Shown: positions 35,982 through 44,497 of the stretch, piece by piece
Position numbering within the stretch: the stretch's first letter is position 1
How the letters are laid out: each line of letters starts with the position of its first letter
NCBI RefSeq assembly: GCF_000721605.1
Contig: NZ_JOIZ01000005.1
Coordinates: 558,001-622,000, forward strand
DNA: 64,000 nucleotides
Direction of reading: 5' to 3'
Source of the DNA: Streptomyces sp. NRRL S-37
Lineage (GTDB): Bacteria; Actinomycetota; Actinomycetes; Streptomycetales; Streptomycetaceae
Translations under genes and position numbers: made by a program
Notes under the pieces: generated by a model
Seen by the model: only the letters and a program-made list of their open reading frames with translations
Told to the model about the DNA's origin: nothing
The model's database searches: none

Positions 35982-36662
35982 GTGCGCTTCGACCGCCACG
36001 CGGTGACGGTCGCCCGCTACCGCCGCTTCCTCGACGCCCTCGAAGCGGACGGCACCTCACGGTGGGACCACCCGGACCAGCCCCCGCACGTCACCCACCG
36101 CCCCTGGACCGACAGGCTCAGGCACGCGGACTACTACGAGAACCCGCGCTATGCCGATCACCCGGCCGTCTGCGTGAACTGGTGGAGCGCGTACGCGTTC
36201 GCCGCGTTCGAGGGCAAGCGCCTGCCGACCTCCCTCGAATGGGAAGCCGCCGCACGCGGTACGGACGGACGCCTGTTCCCCTGGGGTGACACGTCCGACA
36301 GCAGTCGCGTCAACTGCGCGGACTCCTGGGTCGGGCGGCCCGTCGTGACGTACCAGGCGTGGTACCGCGATTTCGCGGGTGACGCCGTCCGCAGGGCGGG
36401 CGCGACCCCCGTCGGGGAACGCCCGGGCAACCGCTCGCCCTTCGGTGTCCTCGACATGGTGGGCAACTGCTGGGAATGGACGTCCACCAGCCTGGGTGAT
36501 CCCGGAGAGGCAGTGATCTGCGGCGGCAGCTACGACAACCCGATGCGCGCGGTCCAGGCCAGCAGCAAGGGCCTCTACCGGAAGCGCGGCGGAAGCAACG
36601 CGGTCGGTTTCCGGTGCGTGCAGGACATCGACACCGACAAGGCGGAGGAGACGGAAGCGTGA
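35982..36662 (+). CDS. Formylglycine-generating-enzyme-like (SUMF1/EgtB fold) protein, 5' end uncertain
   Basis: 226 residues from GTG 35982. FGE-sulfatase fold motifs: FDRHAVTVARYRRFLDAL, HPAVCVNWWSAYAFAAFEGK, RLPTSLEWEAAARG, LFPWGD, NRSPFGVLDMVGNCWEWTST and SNAVGFRCV. The frame stays open upstream to a TAG at 35856-35858 and encodes CVLPAGTYLVGPAE, the expected family N-terminus, but without a good start codon. The break with repeat copy A falls at 35842. The true 5' end may have been replaced, or a non-standard start may be used. Its stop overlaps the next gene (GTGA). In conflict systems such domains often act as modifiers or sensors. Confidence 0.75.
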   Translation: MRFDRHAVTVARYRRFLDALEADGTSRWDHPDQPPHVTHRPWTDRLRHADYYENPRYADHPAVCVNWWSAYAFAAFEGKRLPTSLEWEAAARGTDGRLFPWGDTSDSSRVNCADSWVGRPVVTYQAWYRDFAGDAVRRAGATPVGERPGNRSPFGVLDMVGNCWEWTSTSLGDPGEAVICGGSYDNPMRAVQASSKGLYRKRGGSNAVGFRCVQDIDTDKAEETEA

Positions 36663-36925
36663 ACGGCGGCGGGCCCCGGCATGGAACGATCGTCGACAGA
36701 AGGCCGAGCGGCGGAGGGACGAACGGCACCCTGGGCTCGTACATCGTCCGGGACGACGAGGACGAGCGGTACTACGGCTTCGACTACCGGCAGATCGTGA
36801 CGGAGGGGTTCCGGACCATCCGCACCGGCGAGCGCGTCCGCTTCCACGTCAGCGCCGAGAGCCCCGACCGGGCGGAGTTCGTCATCCGCCTCGACCAGCC
36901 CGACCCCGCCGAGTACTACACGTGA
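36659..36925 (+). CDS. Small cold-shock-like (OB-fold) protein
   Basis: 88 residues from GTG 36659, which overlaps the previous stop by four bases. After a Gly-rich lead, GTLGSYIVRDDEDERYYGFD and GERVRFHVSAESPDRAEFVI match the strand pattern of cold-shock/S1-type OB folds, although the usual RNP1 aromatic cluster is altered. Nucleic-acid binding is inferred. It is the middle gene of a fully overlapping three-gene cassette. Confidence 0.65.
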   Translation: MNGGGPRHGTIVDRRPSGGGTNGTLGSYIVRDDEDERYYGFDYRQIVTEGFRTIRTGERVRFHVSAESPDRAEFVIRLDQPDPAEYYT

Positions 36926-38202
36926 CCGCCTCCCCTCCGCCGCTCGACGAGGTGACCGGGGCGCGCCAGGAACTGACCGTCGTCCTGCCCGTACGGCTGC
37001 TGTGCGTTCCCGGCTGGCCCGAGGGCCCCTTTCCGTTCGAGCTGGGCGGCCGTCGCACCGACGCCCGGACCCGGTCCACCTATTTCGCCCCGGCCTCCGC
37101 CCGCGTCCTCTACGGGGCACCCGGGCGGCACCTTCGCTGGCACCTTCCCCTGGACGTCAAGCACGACGGGCTGACCCTGCTGGGCCTGGAACTCGTACGG
37201 ACGGCCACCGCCCGCAATCCCGACAACGCCCTCGGGGTACTGCACTTCAGCGTCGAAAGACCACTGCTGCCCGTGCTGAGGGCCCTCGCCGGGCGGCGAT
37301 CGGCCACCGCCGACGATCCGCTCACCGGACCGTTCGACCCGGCCGAGCTGCTCACCGGCATCGCCGACATCCGCAACCACGCCGCGCCCTTCGCGATCGC
37401 CCGGCCCTACACGATCGCTTTCCTGACCCCGACGTCGCAGCACACACCGGCACTCCGCGCCGGCGAGGACGGGCGTCTGCCCGCCACCGCGGACCAATGG
37501 CTGTGGCAACTGGCGTCACGGTCCACTCACGAGGACTTCCCGGTCCCTCCGGAGACCGCCGACGAACAACTGAAGTACACCATAAGGATCTCCGGCGACT
37601 GGAGCGCCCTGGTGCTCCGGCAGGGGGCCGCCTTCCTGGGCCACCGACCCGACACCGGCACCGGCGACTTCTTCGAGTTCGGCGCGCTGCACTCGCGCAC
37701 CGTCTATCTCGACGCGCTGCTCCTCGGCTCCCTCCAGCGCGATCACATCGACGAGCTCACCGACGAACTCTCCGAGGTGTTCAACTCCTCGGGGCTCGCC
37801 CGTCGCGTGGCGACCCTGGAGCGGAACATCGCCCTCTTCCGCAGCACCTACTGGCGACAGCACCTCACCGCCCACGGGCCGGCCAACGAACTGCTGCTCG
37901 CCTTCCAGCACCAGCACCGGCTCCCGGCCCGCTTCGGCGAGATCCTGACCGAGGCCGCCGACTACAGCAGACTCGTGCAGACGCAGGAGAGCCAGCAGAT
38001 CGGCGCCGCCCTGGGCGTCCTCACCGTCCTCGGCCTGCCCCTGGGCACCGCCCTTGGCATCCTGCAGGTCATCGGCGACGAATCGGTGACCCACCTGCTC
38101 ATCGCCCTCGCCCTGTCGATCGTCACGGCGGGCGCCATCCTCACCACGCGGTACGGCCGCATGGTCCTGTCGTCCCTACGGGGCCGGGACGACAGGACAT
38201 AG
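36922..38202 (+). CDS. CorA-like membrane protein of unknown function
   Basis: 426 residues from GTG 36922 (GTGA overlap with the previous stop). A large soluble N-terminal part starts ELTVVLPVRLLCVPGWPEGP. A helical region (DHIDELTDELSEVFNSSGLA) leads to two C-terminal membrane helices (IGAALGVLTVLGLPLGTALG; VTHLLIALALSIVTAGAILT) and a short basic tail. The architecture of soluble sensor, long helices and two C-terminal TMs resembles CorA-like effectors seen in some conflict systems, but the sequence is not diagnostic. A decayed relative of its 3' end lies at 46691-46800. Confidence 0.6.
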   Translation: MTASPPPLDEVTGARQELTVVLPVRLLCVPGWPEGPFPFELGGRRTDARTRSTYFAPASARVLYGAPGRHLRWHLPLDVKHDGLTLLGLELVRTATARNPDNALGVLHFSVERPLLPVLRALAGRRSATADDPLTGPFDPAELLTGIADIRNHAAPFAIARPYTIAFLTPTSQHTPALRAGEDGRLPATADQWLWQLASRSTHEDFPVPPETADEQLKYTIRISGDWSALVLRQGAAFLGHRPDTGTGDFFEFGALHSRTVYLDALLLGSLQRDHIDELTDELSEVFNSSGLARRVATLERNIALFRSTYWRQHLTAHGPANELLLAFQHQHRLPARFGEILTEAADYSRLVQTQESQQIGAALGVLTVLGLPLGTALGILQVIGDESVTHLLIALALSIVTAGAILTTRYGRMVLSSLRGRDDRT

Positions 38203-38266
38203 GAAATACAAACCGTTCGGCCAGAAGGCCGCTGGGCGCCTGACCGCCGCACCGCCCCGGACATGC

Positions 38267-38304
38267 CTGTGCCCTGTGACTCCGAGGGGAGTCACAGGGC
38301 ACAG
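38267..38304. terminator. Bidirectional terminator, copy B
   Basis: A perfect 17-bp stem (38267-38283 with 38288-38304) with a GAGG loop lies between convergent genes. Confidence 0.85.
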
Positions 38305-38319
38305 CAGAAAAGCGACGAC

Positions 38320-38532
38320 TCAGCCGATCCGGGCGGCGGCGAACCCGACAAACGCGGCCCACGCCTCCGAACCGACCGCCAGACCGGGACGGTTCGTGTC
38401 TTTGGAGTCCCGCACGCGCACGGTGTGCGGGCAGGTGGCCACCTCCACACACGCACCGCCCTCTTCGCTGCTGTAGCTGCTCTTGCGCCAGGCCAGGTGA
38501 AGGTCGGGCAACGCTCTGTAGCGGGCGTTCAT
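38320..38532 (-). CDS. DUF397 domain protein (copy B)
   Basis: 70 residues with WRKSSYSSEEGGACVEVA and RDSKDTNRPGLAVGS. Its N-terminus is longer than and different from copy A. It overlaps its HTH partner by four bases (ATGA). Confidence 0.9.
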   Translation of the reverse strand: MNARYRALPDLHLAWRKSSYSSEEGGACVEVATCPHTVRVRDSKDTNRPGLAVGSEAWAAFVGFAAARIG

Positions 38533-39398
38533 AGCTCTCCCAGCAGATTCTCAATGTAGGTCAGCGACTCTTGGGGGCTGAGAGCCTGGGCGCGAAGAGT
38601 GCCGTACTTCGTCTCCAGTCCTCGGACGAGGTGCTGTTCTGCGTGGACGTGACTCACGTTCTGCACCTCGACGTACGCGATCCTGCGCCCCTCCTGAGTA
38701 TCGAACAGCATGAAGGGGCCAGCAAGGCCCGCGTTCTGCTCCCGGCTCAACGGCAGGATCTGGAGTTCAACCGTGCGTTTCTGGCCGACAAGGAGCAGTT
38801 GCTCCAACTGTCCACGCAGCACGCCGTGCCCTCCGATCGGTCTCCGAAGCACCGACTCATCCATGATGAAGCTGACCAACGGCGTCGGTCGCCTACCGAA
38901 GATCCGTTGTCTCGCCAGGCGCGCAGCCACCCTCTGCTCGATAACCTCGTCCTCCAAGGGCGGGCGCATGGTCGAGAACACCGCTCGCGCGTACTCCTCG
39001 GTTTGCAGCAGCCCGTTCACAACCTGTGCGTCATAGGCGGACAACGCCAGGGCCTCTGATTCCAACCGAGCCGCGTCTCGGAAGAACGCCGGATACTGCG
39101 CCCGCGCGACCTCCTCCTTCATCTCCTGGAGAACTCCGCCCGCGTCCAGCAGTTCGTCCGCCACGTCGATGAACCTCGGCGGAGGAATCCGCCTCCCCAA
39201 CTCGTAGGACGCAATGGTGGACGTCGAATACCCCGTCCGCGCACCGACCTCCGACCGCTCCAGTCCCGCCCGCAGCCGGAACCGCTTCATCTGCCGCCCG
39301 AACACCCGCAGGATCCCCATCCCCGGCCCTGGAGAAGCCGCCTCCGGCTCCTCCTGCCCGGCCGCCGTCTCCCCCGGCTCCCGCACCGTCTCGCTCAT
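38529..39398 (-). CDS. XRE/Scr1-family HTH regulator with DUF5753 (copy B)
   Basis: 289 residues; start ATG 39396-39398 by analogy with copy A. HTH: FGRQMKRFRLRAGLERSEVG, TGYSTSTIASYELGRRIPPP. DUF5753: VNGLLQTEEYARAVFS, GVLRGQLEQLLL. The region from ~100 to 250 differs most from copy A, consistent with diverged ligand or partner specificity after duplication. Confidence 0.9.
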   Translation of the reverse strand: MSETVREPGETAAGQEEPEAASPGPGMGILRVFGRQMKRFRLRAGLERSEVGARTGYSTSTIASYELGRRIPPPRFIDVADELLDAGGVLQEMKEEVARAQYPAFFRDAARLESEALALSAYDAQVVNGLLQTEEYARAVFSTMRPPLEDEVIEQRVAARLARQRIFGRRPTPLVSFIMDESVLRRPIGGHGVLRGQLEQLLLVGQKRTVELQILPLSREQNAGLAGPFMLFDTQEGRRIAYVEVQNVSHVHAEQHLVRGLETKYGTLRAQALSPQESLTYIENLLGEL

Positions 39399-39560
39399 CG
39401 CCCGCTCACCTCCGCCACCTACCGACCGGTCCGCCCAACTCCCCCGCCTCACCGGAGGACACGGCTCGCCCCGTGTACACACGCCGCCGGAACGCGTACA
39501 ACGCCCCCGGTCGGCACGTCACCCGGCGTCAACGCTAGGACTCACCACGCGGAGGAACCG

Positions 39561-39845
39561 GTGAACGACCACGGTTCACCAGATCGAGTGCCCGGCCTTC
39601 CACGACTCCCCGGCGGAATCCCCCTCGGCTCATTACCGGCTGTCGCCGCGCCGAGTACGACGAGCACTGGGCCTACGGCCCGGATCGCCGACCGGCTCGG
39701 GCTCGACCTGGAGCGGCCGTCGCGGTCCCTGAACGACGGCTGTCCCGAGAACGCGGTGGCCCTCATCGGCAAGCTGGCCGAGAGGCTGCTCAAGGAGCTG
39801 TGGCGCCACCACGGCATCGAGGGTGACCCTTCGACCAACCGATCG
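39561..39845 (+). pseudogene. Truncated gene fragment joined to the repeat, cut by IS remnant
   Basis: The first 31 codons derive from the identical 100-bp repeat and also open a frame at 35752. Beyond 39651 a different helical segment begins (RIADRLGLDLERPSRSLNDG, AVALIGKLAERLLKELWRHH). It ends where transposase sequence starts at 39848. It looks like the N-terminal piece of a lost cassette gene; the family is not recognised. Confidence 0.45.
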
Positions 39846-39847
39846 TT

Positions 39848-40143
39848 TCAAGACGAGGTTCGGAGTCGTCCCGAGCAGATGACGCCGCAAGCGAGTTGGA
39901 GGAGGCCGGGGCGGAGGTCGGCGCGTATCCCGTAGCGGGTGCGCAGCCGTCCGGACCGGTGGAGCCAGGCGAAGTCCTGCTCGGCGGTCCAGCGGGTCCT
40001 GCCCGGCCCTGAGCCGTGCGAAGCGTCACGGCGGGCGATCCGGGGCGGGGCGGGAGCAGCGGGGTGATGCGCTCCCCCAGGTCATCAGGCGCGAGATCGT
40101 CCGGCACCTGCAGAACCGTGCCGCTACGCGGCCGGGACACCAA
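39848..40143 (-). mobile_element. IS5-family transposase remnant with internal deletion
   Basis: The N-terminal piece (DDLAPDDLGERITPLLPPRP, near 40060-40110) is joined directly to the C-terminal piece (RIARRDASHGSGPGRTRWTA ... FAWLHRSGRLRTRYGIRADL, stop 39848-39850) in another frame. The DDE catalytic centre is missing. It is inactive. Confidence 0.75.
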
Positions 40144-40307
40144 GACTCGCCACAGACCTGATGAAGCGATCAGTCACGGTCCCGCGCGAGGTCGTCCGGC
40201 GGCCACCGCCGCATGCGCCCACGGTGTCTCACGGGACGCCACCTGGGCGAACCCCGCCGTCCGCCCGCGCAGCGCGGGCGGACGGCGGGTTCGGTCAACC
40301 GGCCGGT

Positions 40308-40688
40308 TCAGCCTCCGCACTGGTTGATCGAGAAGCCGGACACCGCTTTGTCGTAGAGGAACAGAAGTTCCTGTGTGGCACCCGGCGCGATGGGGAAGGA
40401 GATGCCGTTGTAGTCGACATCGGTCCAGATGCAGAGCTCGTCGCCGCTGCGGTTCCACACCGAGCTGGCCCGGTCGTTCCACGCCCAGCCGATGTTGGGG
40501 GTCTGCACCGGGAAGAACTGCACGACGTTCCCGGTGAGGTCGTGGCCGTCGTAGAAGCAGATCATCCCTTGCGAACAGTTGTTCGGGAGCGGGTCCTTGG
40601 GGCCGGCCGATGCGGTTCCCGGAGCCGCCAGTACGGCGGTGGAGGCGAGGACTGCTCCCAGTACCGCGGTCTTGACTGTCAGCTTCAT
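40308..40688 (-). CDS. Secreted peptidase inhibitor family I36-like protein
   Basis: 126 residues; ATG 40686-40688 has a strong GAGGTAGGT ribosome site. The signal peptide MKLTVKTAVLGAVLASTAVL is cleaved near ASA. The mature domain (CSQGMICFYDGHDLTGNVVQ ... WNDRASSVWNRSGDELCIWTD) has the betagamma-crystallin-like I36 fold with paired Cys, as in SMI-type metalloproteinase inhibitors. It is flanked on both sides by IS5-type remnants, so it may have moved or been rearranged with them. Confidence 0.85.
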   Translation of the reverse strand: MKLTVKTAVLGAVLASTAVLAAPGTASAGPKDPLPNNCSQGMICFYDGHDLTGNVVQFFPVQTPNIGWAWNDRASSVWNRSGDELCIWTDVDYNGISFPIAPGATQELLFLYDKAVSGFSINQCGG

Positions 40689-40871
40689 ACCTACCTCTTT
40701 CCCGTTGCTGCCTGTGGGAGCGCGGCCACGGTCGCCGCGTCCAGTTGTCGTTCCTCGAAGGAATCCGGCCGTAAGACGATCACCGCGCGCATGCGGTTCA
40801 CAGAGATGACATGGGTCACAGTCTCCGGAAGAGGCGGGCCATGGCGTTCTCGCGGCCCACCGGTCGTTCCG

Positions 40872-41165
40872 GCAGGGGATTCGGAGTCGTCGCAAGCAGA
40901 TGATGCCGCAGGCGGGTTGGAGCGGTCCGAGGTGGAGGTCGGCGCGTATCCCGTAGCGGGTCCGCAGGCGTTTGAACCGATGGAGCCGGGCGAGATCCGC
41001 TCGACGACCCACCTGGTCTCGCCCAGGCCGGATCCGTGGGCGGCGCCCTTGCGTGCGATCTTCGGCGTGATGCCACGAGCGCGCAGGAGACGACGGTACT
41101 TGTCGTAGCCGTAGCCGCGGTCGGCGAGATCCCGCGCGGGGCGGCCCGGTCGTCCGCCGGCAGCC
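40872..41165 (-). mobile_element. Second IS5-family transposase remnant, frameshifted
   Basis: One frame carries DLADRGYGYDKYRRLLRARG, KIARKGAAHGSGLGETRWVV. The frame then shifts near 40990 to ARLHRFKRLRTRYGIRADLH and IICLRRLR. The N-terminal third is absent. It is related to but distinct from the copy at 39848-40143. Confidence 0.8.
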
Positions 41166-41605
41166 GACCTGGATGAGGTTCAGTGATCGTGTTCTGGACA
41201 CCCGTGCGGGCGGCCGCTCCCCGGCGCGGTGCGGAGGCGCGCCGTCGAGCAGGCGTGGAGCCGACCGCGCGGTGGAGTCGTGACGTGCCGGTGTCCTGCC
41301 CCACCCCCGTGCGTGGTCACCGCGAGCCTTCCGGTGCCGCGTGGGTCCGCGACCTGATCCGTGGTGCCGGCAGGATCGCCACCGGCGACGGCCTCGCGGG
41401 GCGCGGCCGACGAGCGAACGGGACCTTGTGTAGTCTTCCGTTCATCTCGCCAGGGTTTGGACGCAACCAGGTGTCATCCAGAGTTAGTTGAGTGAGTCGT
41501 GAGCCGGCGGAGCGGCCGTCCGGCCCGGTGCCGTGCACGGATGACCGGCCGGCGGCACCGACGACATCGCACCGTCCGCCCCACCTTCGACAAGGAGCAG
41601 TGCTC
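41166..41605. other. Intergenic region next to the IS remnant
   Basis: No gene is recognised. It may include an old insertion end and the promoter of the ChW protein; the AAGGAG ribosome site of that gene is at 41592-41597. Confidence 0.4.
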
Positions 41606-42904
41606 ATGTCGCGTCAGCATGAACCCCGGGCCGGTGAGACGACGCCTTCCCTGGCCGTCCGTCGCGCGGTCGCCGTACCCGTGCCGGGCGAGGATCCCGG
41701 CGCGGACCTGAGACCGCGCACGCCGGAGTCCGCCCCTGCTCCCGTCTCCGCCGCCGATCCGGACGCCTCGGTGTCGACGGTGTCGTCCTCCGAGCCCGCT
41801 CCCGGGCGGCGCACCCGATGGGGCTTCCGGTCCACCACCGAGGAACCGGCGGCAGCCGAGCAGGAGGAGGAACGGCAGGAGGAGGAACGGCAGCCGGAGG
41901 AACAGCGACGGCAGGCGGCGGAGCCCGGCGGAGCGGGAGCCGGGGTGGTGGCCGGTGCGGCGGCCGGTGCGGTCGCGGCCGGGAACGGTGACGGCGGGAA
42001 GGCGGACGCGGACGCCGACGGGACGGGGCCGGGACGTCTGCGCGGGCCCATGGTGGCCGCGGCCGCCATCGTCGGGGCGGTGCTGATCTGCGTGCCCCTC
42101 CTGGTCCTCGGACTGAACCGTGAGGACGAGCGCACGGTCGAGACGGCTCCCGCCGGCGGAACGACGCTCGACCCCGGTACGTCCGACGGCATCCCGGCCG
42201 TCGACTACCAGGCCGCGTCCCCGTCACCCTCGGCGTCGCCGAGCGGATCCGAGTCCGCGTCCGGCTCACCGGCCGAGTCCGATTCCGGGGCCGAGCCCAA
42301 GACCGAGCCCAAGTCCGAGCCCAAGTCCGAGCCCAAGTCCGAGCCCAAGTCCAAGTCCAAGTCTGCGCCGCCCCGTTCGGCCGAGGTGAAGGAGGCCGAG
42401 GCACCGGAGAGGAACGCGGCGACCACCGTCCGGCGACTGGCCGCGGAGGATCCGGGCGGACGGCACATCTGCTACCGGGTCCATGTGGCGGGCCGGGGCT
42501 GGAGCGACGTGGTGTGCGACGGCGGGACAGCGGGCACGGCGGGCTCGGGGGCACCGATCACGGCCGTCAACATCGCCGTGTCCGGAACCAGGGGCACGTC
42601 CGGCGGCGCCTTCGTCCACGACCCCGCGTCGACCAACGGCGAGGGACACTTCCCCGAGCCGTGGTCGAACGCCGTCGACGGCATCGACAACTACGTCGGC
42701 AGTACCGAGAAGGACGCCCCGCACATGCTGGGGTTCACCATCAACGTCGACGGTGGCGCCGGCGCCGTCTGCCAGTCCTCCTACGTCCACGACGACGCCT
42801 GGCTCGGCCTGGCGTGCGACGAGCCCGGGACCGGGTACGACTTCACCTACGTCGGCACCCACGACAACGAGTCGTGGATTGAGGCGGTCCGGCTCACGGT
42901 GTGA
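41606..42904 (+). CDS. Membrane-anchored protein with EPKS linker and ChW-like domain
   Basis: 432 residues. The cytoplasmic N-terminus is Pro/Ala/Glu-rich with an EEERQ-type charged run. One TM segment (VAAAAIVGAVLICVPLLVLG, ~150-172) follows. An extracellular Ser/Pro linker carries EPKS repeats, and the C-terminal domain has GRGWSDVVCDGGTAGT, GHFPEPWSNAVDGIDNYVGS and DDAWLGLACDEPGTG. The Gly-Trp spacing resembles clostridial hydrophobic-W (ChW) repeats, possibly adhesive. It appears monocistronic, followed by a hairpin. Confidence 0.7.
   Translation: MSRQHEPRAGETTPSLAVRRAVAVPVPGEDPGADLRPRTPESAPAPVSAADPDASVSTVSSSEPAPGRRTRWGFRSTTEEPAAAEQEEERQEEERQPEEQRRQAAEPGGAGAGVVAGAAAGAVAAGNGDGGKADADADGTGPGRLRGPMVAAAAIVGAVLICVPLLVLGLNREDERTVETAPAGGTTLDPGTSDGIPAVDYQAASPSPSASPSGSESASGSPAESDSGAEPKTEPKSEPKSEPKSEPKSKSKSAPPRSAEVKEAEAPERNAATTVRRLAAEDPGGRHICYRVHVAGRGWSDVVCDGGTAGTAGSGAPITAVNIAVSGTRGTSGGAFVHDPASTNGEGHFPEPWSNAVDGIDNYVGSTEKDAPHMLGFTINVDGGAGAVCQSSYVHDDAWLGLACDEPGTGYDFTYVGTHDNESWIEAVRLTV
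42293..42363 (+). repeat. 12-bp coding repeat (EPKS)n
   Basis: Five in-frame units of about GAGCCCAAGTCC, then KSKS. It forms a charged extracellular linker and is likely to vary in length. Confidence 0.85.
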
Positions 42905-42905
42905 T

Positions 42906-42929
42906 CCGGGCCGTCCGCGGAGGGCCCGG
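42906..42929 (+). terminator. Short hairpin after ChW protein
   Basis: A 7-bp stem (CCGGGCC at 42906-42912 with 42923-42929) starts two bases after the stop codon. Confidence 0.5.
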
Positions 42930-43264
42930 CAAGGGGGGGTGGCGGGCGCGTGCCGTTCGGCCCGTTGACACGGGAGCGCGACAACGGGGCATTCGGGACA
43001 GCGAGCCGTTCTCATCCTGTCCTGCAGGGGTGACGGGGCAGGTCAGCGGGGTGGTGCAGGGCGTGCGCCGTCCCCGGCGGAAGGAGCGCACAGGAGCCCG
43101 TACACTCCTCCTCGGCCGGTCCCGGGTCGGTGAAGACCCTGCCCGCTGTCATGAGAGGGGCACGGACTGGTCCCCCTCCGCATCTCAAGAGGTGCGATCC
43201 GTCACGCATCGACTACTGTACGAGGGCGTTCGGCCCGTGATCGGCATCGTGGAGGGGGCACGTC
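42930..43264. other. Upstream region of the DUF262 cassette
   Basis: No gene is seen. A TTGACA-like box lies at 42965-42970 inside a short palindrome (CCCGT-TGAC-ACGGG). The GGAGGGGG ribosome site of the next gene is at the right end. Confidence 0.4.
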
Positions 43265-44497
43265 ATGGTCGGCAGCGCGTCCGCGCCACCACCCGGTCCG
43301 CAGGGGCCCCCGGAGCCGGAATCCGCCGAGGACCCGGTGTCCTCGTCCGCCGAACCGGCGGAACCCGCCGTCGAGTTCACCGATACCGGCGTCAGCACGG
43401 GCATCGAGGCCGAGGACATCGGCGAGGCCGGCCGGATGCCCTTCGATCCCGAGCTCATCGACGTCGCCCCCCGCAACCCCACGATCGACCTCGTCCTCCA
43501 GCGGCTGAAGCGCGGACTCATCGACCTCCAGCCGGACTTCCAGCGCCGTTCCGGCATCTGGAACGACACCGCGCAGAGCCGGCTGATCGAGTCGCTGCTG
43601 CTGCGGATCGCGCTGCCCACGCTCTACGTGGCGGAGGAGGCGGACGAGTCCTGGTCCGTGGTCGACGGTGTCCAGCGGCTCACCAGCATCGTGCGCTTCG
43701 TGAAGCCGGAGGCGGCCGGCCTGAAGCCGCTGCGGCTGGAGAACCTGGAGTACCTGACCCAGTACGACGGCGCCGGTTTCGACGACCTCCCCGGCAGGAT
43801 GCAGACCCGCATCCTGGAGAGTGAGCTCTCCGTGCTGCTGATCCGCAAGGGGACCCCGGAGGAGGCCAGGTTCAACATCTTCGCCCGGATCAACACGGGC
43901 GGCCTGCCCCTCTCCCAGCAGGAACTGCGGCACGCCCTGATCCCGGGCCGGGCCCGCACGTTCCTGGCCGAACTGGCGGAGAGCGAGCAGTTCCTCTCCG
44001 CCACGGCGCACAGCGTCTCCCCCGCGCGCATGGCGGAGCGCGAACTGTGCCTGCGCTTCCTCGCGTTCTGGATGACTCCGCCCGAGCGCTACGTCACCCA
44101 GGACTTCGACGGCTTCCTCCGCAGGACCATGCACGCCGTCAACGCGCTCTCCGACGAGGAGCTGAAGAAGCTGGAACTGCGCTTCCAGGTGGCGATGCTG
44201 GGCAGCCGGCTCGTCTTCGGGGACCAGGCGTTCCGCAAGCAGTTCCACGGAGTCACCCGCCGCTACCCCATCAACAAGGCGCTCTTCGAGGTCCAGGCCG
44301 TGACCGTGGCCGGGTGCGACCCCGACGAACTCGACGCGCTGCACCGCCGGGCGAAGACCCTGGAGCGGAAGTTCAAGAACCTGATGGACGACCCGGACTT
44401 CTTCGACGCGATCTCCTCCGGCACCGGTGACGCCGACAAGGTCAACTACCGGTTCCAGTCCATGAAGGACCTGTTCCGCGAGGTACTGCATGCTTGA
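43265..44497 (+). CDS. DUF262 (GmrS/ParB-like) domain protein
   Basis: 410 residues. After a 50-residue disordered N-terminus the DUF262 core appears: LVLQRLKRGLIDLQPDFQRR, IWNDTAQSRLIESLLLRIALP, ESWSVVDGVQRLTSIVRFV (the DGxQR active motif) and FNIFARINTGGLPLSQQELR. In GmrSD enzymes this domain is the NTP-binding/nicking half, with a DUF1524 HNH half; DUF1524 is absent here. It overlaps the following ATPase by eight bases. Confidence 0.85.
   Translation: MVGSASAPPPGPQGPPEPESAEDPVSSSAEPAEPAVEFTDTGVSTGIEAEDIGEAGRMPFDPELIDVAPRNPTIDLVLQRLKRGLIDLQPDFQRRSGIWNDTAQSRLIESLLLRIALPTLYVAEEADESWSVVDGVQRLTSIVRFVKPEAAGLKPLRLENLEYLTQYDGAGFDDLPGRMQTRILESELSVLLIRKGTPEEARFNIFARINTGGLPLSQQELRHALIPGRARTFLAELAESEQFLSATAHSVSPARMAERELCLRFLAFWMTPPERYVTQDFDGFLRRTMHAVNALSDEELKKLELRFQVAMLGSRLVFGDQAFRKQFHGVTRRYPINKALFEVQAVTVAGCDPDELDALHRRAKTLERKFKNLMDDPDFFDAISSGTGDADKVNYRFQSMKDLFREVLHA

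Larger units (their letters stand above)
38252..39651. repeat. Direct repeat copy B
   Basis: The second copy of the 1.4-kb module, in the same orientation as 34442-35842. Together the copies bracket the FGE/cold-shock/membrane cassette (35843-38251). Coding parts have diverged more than the flanking 100-bp and hairpin segments. Confidence 0.85.

Noticed and set aside
40872..41165. Active insertion sequence
   Set aside because: N-terminal part missing and a frameshift near 40990; no intact transposase.
42293..42363. CRISPR-like regular repeats
   Set aside because: Twelve-base in-frame repeats without spacers; simple coding repeat.
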